A stretch of DNA of 11,447 nucleotides from the NCBI GenBank assembly GCA_015520145.1, contig WAQR01000118.1, forward strand, positions 1 through 11,447, in the 5' to 3' direction. Below, in pieces: positions 1-6,332 of this stretch. A program made the translations under genes and the position numbers. Every line of letters starts with the position of its first letter. The stretch's first letter is position 1. Source of the stretch: Candidatus Hydrothermarchaeota archaeon (lineage in GTDB: Archaea; Hydrothermarchaeota; Hydrothermarchaeia; Hydrothermarchaeales; WAQR01). The notes beneath the pieces are model-generated. The model ran no database searches. It was not told the origin of the DNA and saw only the letters and a program-made list of their open reading frames with translations.

Positions 1-207
1 GATTTCAGGATGACCTTCTACAATGAGGTTTATACTGAACAAGATGAGAAGAAGGTTATTGTGACTCCGGTTCAACTTGTAATGTCTCACATTGCCGCTA
101 AAGAGCTAGCACACTGGTTAATTAAACAGGTAAAGGAATATGAGAATAAGGTAGGGAAGATCGAAAGACCAGACCTTAGTAAATTAACTAAAGAAAAGAA
201 GAAGTAA
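1..207 (+). CDS. DUF3467-family small protein, 5' end cut by the window
   Basis: The frame is open from base 1 (codons read DFRMTFYNEV), so the ATG at base 10 is probably internal and the gene starts before the window. The visible 68 residues match the C-terminal half of DUF3467 proteins as I know them: a strand around DFRMTFYNEV, then a segment with VTPVQLVMSHIAAKEL, then a helix ending in KEYENKVGKI. These correspond to the family pattern of a strand, 'sR(i)vmsP..aK.l', and 'YE..fG.I'. The tail is very rich in lysine. DUF3467 proteins are small, occur in bacteria and archaea, and have no assigned function. It is the only plus-strand gene seen and converges on cyaB. The family assignment is by motif memory; no function is claimed. 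Confidence 0.7.
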   Translation, partial: DFRMTFYNEVYTEQDEKKVIVTPVQLVMSHIAAKELAHWLIKQVKEYENKVGKIERPDLSKLTKEKKK

Positions 208-212
208 AATAA

Positions 213-245
213 GGACTTCATCACGATGTCCATATCTTTTATAGA
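213..245 (+). terminator. possible terminator of the DUF3467 gene
   Basis: Six bases after the stop codon, GGAC-T-TC and GA-T-GTCC (213-231) can form a short stem with one T:T mismatch and a five-base loop, followed by a T-rich run (ATATCTTTTAT). This fits a weak terminator between convergent genes. The stem is short, so the call is tentative. Confidence 0.3.
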
Positions 246-261
246 GGATCTGATCACACCT

Positions 262-377
262 CCAATTCGCCTAAAAGCCAAGGTGAGTTTAATCATAGGT
301 TTTCTCGCCTTTTAGCCTCTGGTTCGTCTAAAAGCCCAGGATTAGTATAATCAAAAGTATTCCCGGCTTTTAGCCTC
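262..377 (-). repeat. dispersed hairpin repeat, copy A (two 57-58 bp units)
   Basis: Read on the minus strand from 377, two tandem units each begin GAGGCTAAAAGCC or GAGGCTAAAAGGC and end near GGCTTTTAGACGAACCA. Within a unit CTAAAAGCC and GGCTTTTAG form a 9-bp stem around a ~26-base loop. The whole element matches copy B (3530-3645) in inverted orientation with about 8 mismatches over the ~108 bases I aligned by eye. Its upstream end lies inside cyaB and encodes the last eight residues and the stop of that gene; the rest is intergenic. The nature of the element (REP-like, MITE-like or an RNA element) is unknown. Confidence 0.85.
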
Positions 378-881
378 AAGCACCAACTCCAGATATGACC
401 TCCTCTCAATTGCGTCCTTTTTGATCCCGAGCGATTCCAGAAACTCCACCAGTTCTTCAGGTCGGTATTCATCGGCCCTTTTCTCTACCTCGATAAAATA
501 CCCGAGACCCTCGATTGTGTCAAGCATTATTTCAAAATCAGATAGACGGTAATAGTCTCTGGACTTCGTGACCTTTGCGACCTCCCTGAACCCGAGTCTT
601 TTTAAGATTATCTTTGCCGTTTCATCTGCAACTTTTACTTCAAACTCTTCCCGCGTCTTGGTTAGCCTATCTAACTTTGGACCTTTGTATGTCAGGAAGA
701 GGTCATCATCGACCTTTCTTATCCTCAGCGCTTCATCGGTCTTTGCAAAATCCCTCCCAGGGTGGTTGAAATAGGTATCAACCTGCCTTTGTTTTTTTAC
801 AAACTCTGCGCCCAGTTTTACTATCTTCTCTCTTAACTCTTCAAGGTCCTCTGCCCTTGCCTTTATCTCGATTTCAAGCAT
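351..881 (-). CDS. cyaB: CyaB-type class IV adenylate cyclase / CYTH-domain protein
   Basis: This 176-residue protein has the hallmarks of a CYTH tunnel enzyme: the N-terminal ExExK signature at residues 3-7 (E-I-E-I-K), the CyaB-like stretch DTYFNHPGRDFAKTDEALRI, the LTYKGPK strand, REEFEVKV, and the acidic/basic strand FIEVEKRA. CYTH enzymes bind triphosphate compounds through Arg/Lys residues and divalent metal through Glu; members are adenylate cyclases, thiamine triphosphatases or inorganic triphosphatases. The archaeal CyaB group is named class IV adenylate cyclase, but the true substrate cannot be read from sequence. The ATG is preceded by GGGTGG, and the gene starts 21 bases after the glyS stop, so the two probably share a transcript. 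The final eight codons (EAKSREYF) and the stop come from dispersed repeat copy A, so the ancestral protein probably ended near YLELVL. Confidence 0.85.
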   Translation of the reverse strand: MLEIEIKARAEDLEELREKIVKLGAEFVKKQRQVDTYFNHPGRDFAKTDEALRIRKVDDDLFLTYKGPKLDRLTKTREEFEVKVADETAKIILKRLGFREVAKVTKSRDYYRLSDFEIMLDTIEGLGYFIEVEKRADEYRPEELVEFLESLGIKKDAIERRSYLELVLEAKSREYF

Positions 882-902
882 CTGGCCACCCTGCCGCCGC
901 CA

Positions 903-2573
903 TTATGGGAACATCTTCCCTATGGTCAGTTTGTCCTTCAACTCCCCTATCTTCACCCGGGTCTGGTTTGTCGAATCTCTCTCCCTGACCGTAACTGTAT
1001 CATCCTTTAGGGTATCAAAATCCACTGTAACAGCAAAAGGCACACCGATTTCATCAATCCTCGAATATCTCCTGCCGATCGAATCAGATTCGTCATATAC
1101 CGTGTAATAACCCTCACCCCTCAATTTACTATATATCTTCCTGGCCACAGCAGTCAGCTCATCTTTTGCAACAAGTGGGAAAACACCGACCTGAATCGGT
1201 GCAACACGGGGTTTGAAACTTAGGACATTCCTGCCATCCCGTTCATTATATGCTGCCTCCAGTAAGCAGTATATTATCCTGTCTATCCCAAAAGAAGGCT
1301 CGATTACATGCGGGGTAATCTTCTCACCTGTTACCTTTTCCTCCACCTCTTTAATAGAGACATAGTTCCTATCCAGCCTTATGCCGTCAAATTCTATATA
1401 TCCCTCTTCATCAAATGCAGCTATTTCATCTTCACCAAGCCCTTTAAGCCTCTCAACAATTTGCCCTGCCCTGCCCTTGAAATCCGGCCCGATCTTTGCC
1501 ATATCTGGGACGACAATCTTTTTCCTGTAAAATTTAGGCGAATCAAACGGAGTAAACGATTTCAACTCAACTCCACTCTGGCTTTCATGGGCTTTGAGGT
1601 CATAATCTGTCCTGTCAGCGATTCCAACCACCTCCACCCAGCCGAATCTATCTGTACATACCTCTGCATCCCAGCAGTCAGCAGCATAATGGGCCATCTC
1701 GGTCTTCAGGTGCTGCCTGAACCTTATCTTTTCTCTCGGGATGCCGACACATTCCAAAAAATTCTTTGTCAAAATCAGGTGGTATGAAAGGAGTTCATGG
1801 GCAATAATATCCCTTGAAACCGCCTCTCCTGCACTTATCTCAATCTCGCTGCCGTCCCGTGGAACCAGGCGAAGTGAATCCCCACTCACCTTTCCAAAGT
1901 CCTTATGCGTCTTCTCGCCGGGGCTGACAAATATTTCCAGCTCAGCCTGGGTAAATTCCCTGAGTCGTATAACACCCTGACGGGGTGAAATCTCATTCCT
2001 GTATGCCCGTCCAATCTGGGCAACGCCAAAAGGGAGTTTTTTCCTGTAAAAGCCGTAAAGCCTGTTAAAAAGGATAAACATACCCTGGGCAGTCTCCGGG
2101 CGCAGATAACCGACTTTCTTTTCCCCCGGGCCGATATGCGTCCTGAACATGAGATTGTATGTCCACACCTCTCCAAAACCTCCACCGCACTTCTGGCACT
2201 TTATGCCTTCAATATGCCTATTGAGTTCATCTGTTGTAAGCCCGTCAGTTTCCATGCCAAGTACCTCCCTGACAAGATGGTCTGCCCTGTAAACCTCGCC
2301 GCATTTTTTACATTCCACAGTAGGGTCAACAAAACTCTTCACATGCCCGCTTGCAATATATACCTCCTCTGGCCCGATTGTCGGAGAGGAGATCTCAAAA
2401 AACCCCTCCCTTACACAGTAGAACTCTCTCCATATATCAAGGATATTCTTTCTAAGTGCTGCACCAAGAGGACCGTAATCATAAAATCCGCTCGACCCGC
2501 CATATATCTCGTAAGACGGCCACAGAAATCCTCTCCTCAAAGCTATTTCCATTACTTTTTCATGGCGGCCCAA
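903..2573 (-). CDS. glyS: glycyl-tRNA synthetase, archaeal/eukaryotic class II type
   Basis: The enzyme charges tRNA-Gly with glycine in the cytoplasm. The N-terminus shows the family's RRGFLWPSYEIYGG and GFYDYGPLG, two zinc-type CxxC pairs (residues 88/91 and 126/129), then GYLRPETAQGMF, class II motif 2 (YRNEISPRQGVIRLREFTQAE) and motif 3 near the C-terminus (EPSFGIDRIIYCLLEAAYNE), followed by the anticodon-binding domain. No break or missing motif is seen. I place the start at a TTG (2573) rather than at the TTG 36 bases further upstream. The inner TTG has an excellent GGTGAT site four bases before it (2583-2578), its protein begins like known archaeal homologues, and the outer TTG abuts the TATA box of the predicted promoter. 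Translation from 2609 would add 12 residues without family support. cyaB follows 21 bases later. Confidence 0.95.
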   Translation of the reverse strand: MGRHEKVMEIALRRGFLWPSYEIYGGSSGFYDYGPLGAALRKNILDIWREFYCVREGFFEISSPTIGPEEVYIASGHVKSFVDPTVECKKCGEVYRADHLVREVLGMETDGLTTDELNRHIEGIKCQKCGGGFGEVWTYNLMFRTHIGPGEKKVGYLRPETAQGMFILFNRLYGFYRKKLPFGVAQIGRAYRNEISPRQGVIRLREFTQAELEIFVSPGEKTHKDFGKVSGDSLRLVPRDGSEIEISAGEAVSRDIIAHELLSYHLILTKNFLECVGIPREKIRFRQHLKTEMAHYAADCWDAEVCTDRFGWVEVVGIADRTDYDLKAHESQSGVELKSFTPFDSPKFYRKKIVVPDMAKIGPDFKGRAGQIVERLKGLGEDEIAAFDEEGYIEFDGIRLDRNYVSIKEVEEKVTGEKITPHVIEPSFGIDRIIYCLLEAAYNERDGRNVLSFKPRVAPIQVGVFPLVAKDELTAVARKIYSKLRGEGYYTVYDESDSIGRRYSRIDEIGVPFAVTVDFDTLKDDTVTVRERDSTNQTRVKIGELKDKLTIGKMFP

Positions 2574-2577
2574 ATTT

Positions 2578-2583
2578 ATCACC
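2578..2583 (-). promoter_or_regulatory. glyS ribosome binding site that decides the start
   Basis: GGTGAT on the minus strand lies four bases before the TTG at 2573. It fits the archaeal Shine-Dalgarno sequence and supports this start over the upstream TTG at 2609. Confidence 0.65.
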
Positions 2584-2609
2584 TGATTGTGGTTGTTGGG
2601 CTGACCCAA

Positions 2610-2624
2610 CTTAAAAACCTTTCC
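2610..2624 (-). promoter_or_regulatory. archaeal promoter (BRE + TATA) of glyS-cyaB
   Basis: On the minus strand GGAAAG is followed by GTTTTTAAG, a good BRE/TATA pair. Counting about 25 bases from the TATA centre puts transcription start near 2588, giving a leader of about 15 bases that holds the GGTGAT site. Confidence 0.6.
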
Positions 2625-2691
2625 ATCTATTAATGTGTTCGTCTATTCCGTGTCGTGTATTACGGGCACTGTTTCTTACGTGTCGTTTTTT

Positions 2692-2743
2692 TATCTATGC
2701 GTATCTGTGTATCCACATCCATACATCTGTACACCTGTATCCC
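2692..2743 (-). repeat. degenerate GATRYA-rich, mostly alternating purine-pyrimidine tract
   Basis: Just after the ACD beta stop the minus strand carries irregular repeats such as TACAGATG, TATGGATG, TGGATACA, CAGATACG and CATAGATA, ending in a run of A. This is low-complexity sequence with no coding signal; it fills most of the 140-bp gap before the glyS promoter. Confidence 0.4.
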
Positions 2744-2749
2744 GCAGGA

Positions 2750-3400
2750 TTATTTGGAGACTATTATCCTCGTGTCAACAGCAACAGCCCCCTTCCCGGC
2801 TCCTCTCTCATACACAAACACAGGGTTCATATCCACTTCCAAAACATCCTCCATCTCGACCCCTATCTTCGAGACCTTTGTTATTATCTTTGCAAGAGAC
2901 ATGATATCAATCCCCTCCAGCATCTTATGAGAACCGACCTCTCTTATCATCTTACATGCATCATTTTCTCTGACCTGGCCTGTCCTGTATGAAATGTCCT
3001 TTAGGATCTCTGAAAATATCCCGCCAAGGCCAAACATCACCACCTGACTCGACTTACTGTCCCTTATCATGGATACGGTAACCTCCTTTTTAGGGAACAG
3101 CATCTCCTGGACGAGCACCCCTTCAATCCTCGCACCACTTATGAAATCCCGGACATTTTTAGTTATAGATTCAAATCCTTCCCCCACCTCTCTGTCTGAA
3201 TTAATATCTAAAAGGATCCCTTTCACATGTCTGCGGCGGACGACATCAGGAGAAATGACCTTTAAAACAACAGGATAGCCGATTTTATTTGCTATCTCGA
3301 TTGCATGCTCTCCGTCCTCTGCTACCCCTTCCTCTGGTACAGGTATTCCATACTCTTTGAGGATTTCCCTTACCCTGTCAGCACCAAGTGTTCTCATCAT
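2750..3400 (-). CDS. ADP-forming acyl/acetyl-CoA synthetase, beta (ATP-grasp) subunit-like protein
   Basis: At 216 residues this has the length and order of the separate beta subunit of archaeal ADP-forming acetyl-CoA synthetase (about 230 residues), which with an alpha subunit turns acetyl-CoA (or acyl-CoA), ADP and phosphate into acid, ATP and CoA. Seen: REILKEYGIPVPE near the start, the ATP-grasp strand IGYPVVLKVISPDVV (Lys47), MFGLGGIFSEILKD (122-135) and EVDMNPVFV (188-196). The oddity is residues 55-58: the family has HKSD, whose His (His71 in the Pyrococcus protein, from memory) carries phosphate during catalysis; here it reads RRRH, so the usual His is Arg and a His sits three residues on. 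No alpha subunit lies in the window. Two ATGs lie in tandem (3400, 3397). The gene may be a divergent ACD or a non-catalytic homologue. Confidence 0.8.
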   Translation of the reverse strand: MMRTLGADRVREILKEYGIPVPEEGVAEDGEHAIEIANKIGYPVVLKVISPDVVRRRHVKGILLDINSDREVGEGFESITKNVRDFISGARIEGVLVQEMLFPKKEVTVSMIRDSKSSQVVMFGLGGIFSEILKDISYRTGQVRENDACKMIREVGSHKMLEGIDIMSLAKIITKVSKIGVEMEDVLEVDMNPVFVYERGAGKGAVAVDTRIIVSK

Positions 3401-3418
3401 GCATCCTTTTCAAAAACA

Positions 3419-3438
3419 GGTTAAAAATGTTTTGCCTC
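3419..3438 (-). promoter_or_regulatory. promoter of the ACD beta gene, possibly leaderless
   Basis: The minus strand reads GAGGCAAAACATTTTTAACC: a purine-rich BRE followed by a TTTTTAA TATA core (3427-3421). About 26 bases downstream lies 3398-3400, the start codon itself, so the transcript may have little or no leader. Confidence 0.5.
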
Positions 3439-3529
3439 CTCTTAGCATCTCCAAATGAACTTTTGTAATTCCCATAGTTTCCCCCATGCTTAACCCATGA
3501 GACATGCCAGAGATATCTGACTTGGGAAT

Positions 3530-3645
3530 GAGGCTAAAAGCCGGGAAGACTTTTGATTATACTAATCCTGGGCTTTTTGCCGAACCAGAGGCTAAAAGCC
3601 GGGAAGACTTTTGATTAAACTCACCTTGGCTTTTAGACGAACCTA
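3530..3645 (+). repeat. dispersed hairpin repeat, copy B (two 58 bp units), inverted relative to copy A
   Basis: Unit 1 starts at 3530 and unit 2 at 3588, both with GAGGCTAAAAGCCGGGAAGA; each continues through a TTTTGATTA core to a GGCTTTTAG-like arm and a GAACC end. In unit 2 CTAAAAGCC pairs perfectly with GGCTTTTAG; in unit 1 one position differs. It lies entirely in the 283-bp gap between leuD and the ACD beta gene, and apart from the promoter at 3419-3438 I see nothing else in that gap. Copy A is its near-identical inverted partner 3.15 kb away. Confidence 0.85.
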
Positions 3646-3683
3646 GAGCCATACTGAGATACTTTTGTATGACCATTTTCAAT

Positions 3684-4178
3684 TCAATCAGACCTACCAA
3701 TACTCTTTTTCGTGTATTCGACAAGCCCGCCTGACTCAAGGAGGTTCAATAAAAACTCTGGAATTGGCTTGAACTCATATCCTTTGCCGGTTGTCAGATT
3801 TTTTATCTTCCCTGCATTGAAATCTATCTCAAGCATATCTCCATCTGCTGCATCCACATCTGCCTCGACCAGGGGAAGCCCGATATTTATCGAGTTCCTG
3901 AAGAATATACGTGCAAACGATTTTGCAATAACACACGAAACCCCGTTGCCAATCAATGCCCGTGGGGCATGCTCCCTTGAAGACCCGCAGCCAAAATTTT
4001 CCTCTGCTACGATGATATCGCCTTCTCTTACCGATTTTGCAAATTCTGGTCTTATCTTTTCAAATGAATGCCTGGCAAGCTCTTTCGGATCTCCTGTTAC
4101 AAGATATTCTGCAGGTATTATCTGGTCTGTGTCGATGTTTTTTCCAAACTTCCATGTTTTGCCTCTGATTACTCTCAT
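3684..4178 (-). CDS. leuD: 3-isopropylmalate dehydratase small subunit (aconitase swivel-domain family)
   Basis: The small subunit of isopropylmalate isomerase pairs with the iron-sulphur large subunit LeuC in leucine synthesis. The 164-residue protein shows the family order: GKTWKFGKNIDTDQIIPA, the substrate-loop motif YLVT, ENFGCGSSREHAP, and the FRNSINIGLPL segment. In methanogen homologues the loop reads YLRT in homoaconitase and YLV-type in isopropylmalate isomerase (from memory of published comparisons), so Val here favours the leucine pathway; the related homoaconitase or citramalate roles are not excluded. I choose the ATG at 4178, which follows TGAGGCGA at a suitable distance and begins like other members (MRVIRGKTWKFG); a TTG twelve bases upstream overlaps that site. 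No leuC is in the window. Confidence 0.88.
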   Translation of the reverse strand: MRVIRGKTWKFGKNIDTDQIIPAEYLVTGDPKELARHSFEKIRPEFAKSVREGDIIVAEENFGCGSSREHAPRALIGNGVSCVIAKSFARIFFRNSINIGLPLVEADVDAADGDMLEIDFNAGKIKNLTTGKGYEFKPIPEFLLNLLESGGLVEYTKKSIGRSD

Positions 4179-4181
4179 TAC

Positions 4182-4189
4182 TCGCCTCA
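4182..4189 (-). promoter_or_regulatory. leuD ribosome binding site that decides the start
   Basis: TGAGGCGA on the minus strand precedes the ATG at 4178 by three bases (GAGG core six bases away). It overlaps the alternative upstream TTG at 4190 and argues against that start. Confidence 0.5.
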
Positions 4190-4190
4190 A

Positions 4191-4500
4191 TTTTGTAACC
4201 CCATATCATTTAACCTCATATTGCTGATAGCACTCTTTTCACAGGTTAGACTGAAAAACTTTCCGCTCCGGCTGTGGAGCATGACCCTTTTTCACCCAGG
4301 CCCTTATCTCTCCAAGCGGCACAATATGCGATACCATCCACACCTACTCCTGGAACGCGGCAACCGACGACCGTGGTGTGTGAATCATATGTATTAAAGT
4401 AGAAAAAGGAAATGGAACGAAACCTTGATTTTGCCAGGGATTTCCTGGCTAAAGGAAAAGCCATTGTATGAAACCGGCAGAGTATCTTTTGCTATATCTC
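4191..4500. other. stretch without a convincing gene, with a promoter-like box and a hairpin plus T-run
   Basis: Between leuD and the tatA pair no open frame has family support. On the minus strand there is a TATA-like TTTAATACA (4398-4390), then a segment visibly richer in G and C than its flanks (about 4370-4265), then a 5-bp stem GCTCC/GGAGC (4280-4265) followed by a TTTTT run (4258-4254). This is the layout expected of a short transcript of about 115 bases, but I recognise no RNA family, no tRNA arm and no C/D boxes. The leuD promoter must lie at the low end; GGTTAAATGAT on the minus strand near 4215-4205 is a weak TATA candidate. Confidence 0.35.
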
Positions 4501-4725
4501 TCACTTTGTGCTTTTTTCCTCACTCCCATCTTTAGCCGGGGTAATTTGCGGAGCTTTAAGTTCCTTTTCGATTTTATAAGTTTCGTTTTTAAATTCTCTT
4601 ACCGCTTTATGATACTCAGCCACAGCATGCCCCAGAGACCTGGCCAGTTCTGGAAGCTTCTTTGGCCCAAAGAGGAACAATGCCAGTATTAAGATAATTA
4701 TAAATTCGCCCTGTCCAACAACCAT
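4501..4725 (-). CDS. tatA: TatA-type twin-arginine translocase subunit, longer copy
   Basis: This 74-residue protein has the TatA plan: a short N-terminal segment with a polar GQGE, one membrane helix (about residues 8-21, FIIILILALFLFG), the FGPKKLPELARSLG hinge and amphipathic helix, then a charged tail rich in Lys and Glu. TatA multimers form the passage through which TatC passes folded proteins with a twin-arginine signal across the cell membrane. The gene starts 22 bases after the stop of the second tatA, so the two form an operon. No tatC is in the window. A TatB-like role for one of the two copies is possible, but both look like TatA. Confidence 0.9.
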   Translation of the reverse strand: MVVGQGEFIIILILALFLFGPKKLPELARSLGHAVAEYHKAVREFKNETYKIEKELKAPQITPAKDGSEEKSTK

Positions 4726-4747
4726 GTTCTCACAGTCTCTTACAATC

Positions 4748-4903
4748 TCACTTTGTTGTTTCCTCGGGTTCTTCTTTCATTCCCTTCTTGAACTCTGTTT
4801 TTGCTTTCCCCAAAGACCGCGCGAGTTCCGGGAGCTTTGACCCTCCAAAAAGCAGTATAACAATCAGGAGGACAACCAATATTTCTGACTGGCCAAATAT
4901 CAT
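4748..4903 (-). CDS. tatA: TatA-type twin-arginine translocase subunit, short copy
   Basis: A 51-codon gene easily missed by length filters. The protein begins MIFGQSEILVVLL, has one membrane helix (residues 8-19), the LFGGSKLPELARSLG hinge and helix typical of TatA, and a short tail of Lys and Glu. A strong GAGGTGAT site precedes the ATG, and an archaeal promoter lies upstream, so this is the first gene of the pair. It is similar to the following tatA (shared LPELARSLG and GQxE), suggesting an old duplication. Unlike its neighbour it almost lacks a C-terminal tail. Confidence 0.9.
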   Translation of the reverse strand: MIFGQSEILVVLLIVILLFGGSKLPELARSLGKAKTEFKKGMKEEPEETTK

Positions 4904-4950
4904 TTTATATCACCTCTATATCATTTAATGAAAATAATAACATCAACACA

Positions 4951-4963
4951 TAAATATTTTTCG
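4951..4963 (-). promoter_or_regulatory. promoter of the tatA pair
   Basis: The minus strand reads CGAAAAATATTTA: BRE CGAAAA followed by an ATATTTA TATA box. Transcription start is expected near 4929, giving a leader of about 25 bases with the GAGGTGAT site. Confidence 0.6.
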
Positions 4964-5006
4964 TTTTCATAAAAATTTATACTAAAACTCTACATTCCTA
5001 AAAGAC

Positions 5007-6233
5007 TCAAAACAGATTTACCTCCACTATCTCACCTTTCTTGATATTCCTGTCCACAATCACATAGCCGTCAGCAATAGCCGCCCTTAAAGAAGATGCA
5101 ATCGTAGAGACGTTATACAGGCCGCCAGAAGATATCAATTTCATTGGCGAGTCCTTGAATCCCATCGGGAACACCATTCCGTTTTGTCTTAATACAAATA
5201 CGATGTTCGCTATGTCTGGCGAATCCGTATCCTTTGTCGAGAGATTGATATCCTCGCTTATCTTCGATTTCACAGTCGCCCTTGGATTTGGCCCATAAAA
5301 ATATCTCCTCAAATTCAGCTCGGCTGCGATAAACGCCCCGGTTGGTTTGCCAGGCAGGCCGAAAACCGGCTTATCATTGATTATCCCGATTGCAAGAGGT
5401 TTCCCAGGCCTCGTCTTGACTTTATGCATCAAGAGGGTTCCAAGGTCCAAGATCGCTTTTAGGACATAATCTCGGTCACCGACAGAGACCCCGCCACTGG
5501 TTATAACAGCGTCGTAGTTGGCAGTACCTTCGATAAACTTCTCTTTCGTCAGCTCGAGATCGTCTGGCACTGTTCCGATAAAAACAGGCTCACATCCCCA
5601 CTCTTTTAGGAACGCCATCGTCACCGGGCCGTTTGAATCTCTAAGCAGTCCTTTATGGATCTCATCGCCCGTCGAGAACACCGCAACCCTTATCTTCCTG
5701 AAGACTTTGATCTTCGTTACACCCATCTCATGCAGTATCCCGATATCCTGAGGTCGAAGTCTCTGCCCTCTTTTGAGGATAACGTCCCCTTTCTCGAAAT
5801 TGCTCCCAGCCTTTACGACCTTTGTACCAGGTGTTATGGGGATACCATATAGGAGGTCATTTTCAACTCTCGCATCCTCGAGCCTCAATACAGTATCTGC
5901 ACCCTCAGGCAGAAAGGCACCGGTAGCTATTGCCATGGCCTCCCCTCTCTTGAGTACAGGCAGTTTGGATTTTTCATCTCCGGCATAGATGCTGTGGACG
6001 ATCTTGAGAGGATAGCTATCACAGTCCCCGGCTTTCATTGCATATCCATCATAAGATGCAAAGTCATGGGGCGGAGAGCGGTTTGCAGACACAATATCCT
6101 CATAGAGTTCTCTGTTTATACCTTCAAAGACATCTATCTCCTCAGCACCCCGCTCGTAGTAGTATCTGGCTTTGAGCACATCTATAAGTTTTTGTGCTTC
6201 AGTCAGGGGTACAAGCCGTTTGATTTCTCCCAT
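5007..6233 (-). CDS. moeA: molybdopterin molybdotransferase MoeA
   Basis: MoeA inserts molybdate (or tungstate in some archaea) into adenylylated molybdopterin, the last general step of Mo/W cofactor synthesis. The 408-residue protein has all MoeA parts: SPPHDFASYDGYAM (53-66), the ATGAFLPEGADTV loop (103-115), STGDEI (187-192), TSGGVSVGDRDYV (245-257), TRPGKPLAIG and the C-terminal domain. At the loop usually written GLPGNP the sequence is GLPGKP (292-297), with Lys for Asn. I start at the ATG at 6233, preceded by GGGTGTG; a GTG nine bases upstream overlaps that site. It stands alone, with its own promoter and a palindromic leader. With TorD and FmdE in the cluster beyond the signalling genes it points to Mo/W enzyme maturation. 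Confidence 0.9.
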   Translation of the reverse strand: MGEIKRLVPLTEAQKLIDVLKARYYYERGAEEIDVFEGINRELYEDIVSANRSPPHDFASYDGYAMKAGDCDSYPLKIVHSIYAGDEKSKLPVLKRGEAMAIATGAFLPEGADTVLRLEDARVENDLLYGIPITPGTKVVKAGSNFEKGDVILKRGQRLRPQDIGILHEMGVTKIKVFRKIRVAVFSTGDEIHKGLLRDSNGPVTMAFLKEWGCEPVFIGTVPDDLELTKEKFIEGTANYDAVITSGGVSVGDRDYVLKAILDLGTLLMHKVKTRPGKPLAIGIINDKPVFGLPGKPTGAFIAAELNLRRYFYGPNPRATVKSKISEDINLSTKDTDSPDIANIVFVLRQNGMVFPMGFKDSPMKLISSGGLYNVSTIASSLRAAIADGYVIVDRNIKKGEIVEVNLF

Positions 6234-6282
6234 AATACACACCCGGGATTATGCTTAATTTGTTTATTTGTTTAGAAATGCC

Positions 6283-6320
6283 AATTAGTAATCTAATTAA
6301 TGATTTGACTAATAATCATT
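6283..6320 (-). promoter_or_regulatory. two adjacent palindromes in the moeA promoter/leader (candidate operators)
   Basis: AATTAG-taat-CTAATT (6283-6298) is followed directly by AATGATT-N8-AATCATT (6299-6320). They cover the predicted transcription start of moeA (about 6311) and the first part of its leader. Such placement would let a dimeric repressor block transcription. No known Mo/W regulator site is recognised, and AT-rich DNA gives palindromes by chance more readily. Confidence 0.4.
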
Positions 6321-6332
6321 TGAAAGCAGGTA

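Noticed and set aside
1308..1787. 159-codon plus-strand frame inside glyS
   Set aside because: It is the antisense shadow of a conserved synthetase gene; no ribosome site or family match.
2633..2992. Overlapping plus-strand frames across the glyS/ACD gap
   Set aside because: Three frames are open at once over a low-complexity tract and the antisense of the ACD gene; none has a ribosome site or a motif.
3530..3645. CRISPR-like array
   Set aside because: Units of 58 bases repeat directly without unique spacers, and only two units are present per locus; hairpin repeats explain it better.
4246..4464. 72-codon minus-strand open frame between tatA and leuD
   Set aside because: No ribosome site, no family resemblance, and its start half and end half differ in composition; it may simply run through a non-coding GC-richer segment.
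4412..4471. 19-residue plus-strand frame MERNLDFARDFLAKGKAIV behind AAAAAGGAA
   Set aside because: It reads like protein and has a purine-rich lead, but it is too short to tell from chance and matches nothing I recognise.
4191..4500. tRNA or C/D-box RNA in the gap
   Set aside because: Neither strand shows a T-arm (GGTTCRANYCC) or C/D boxes.
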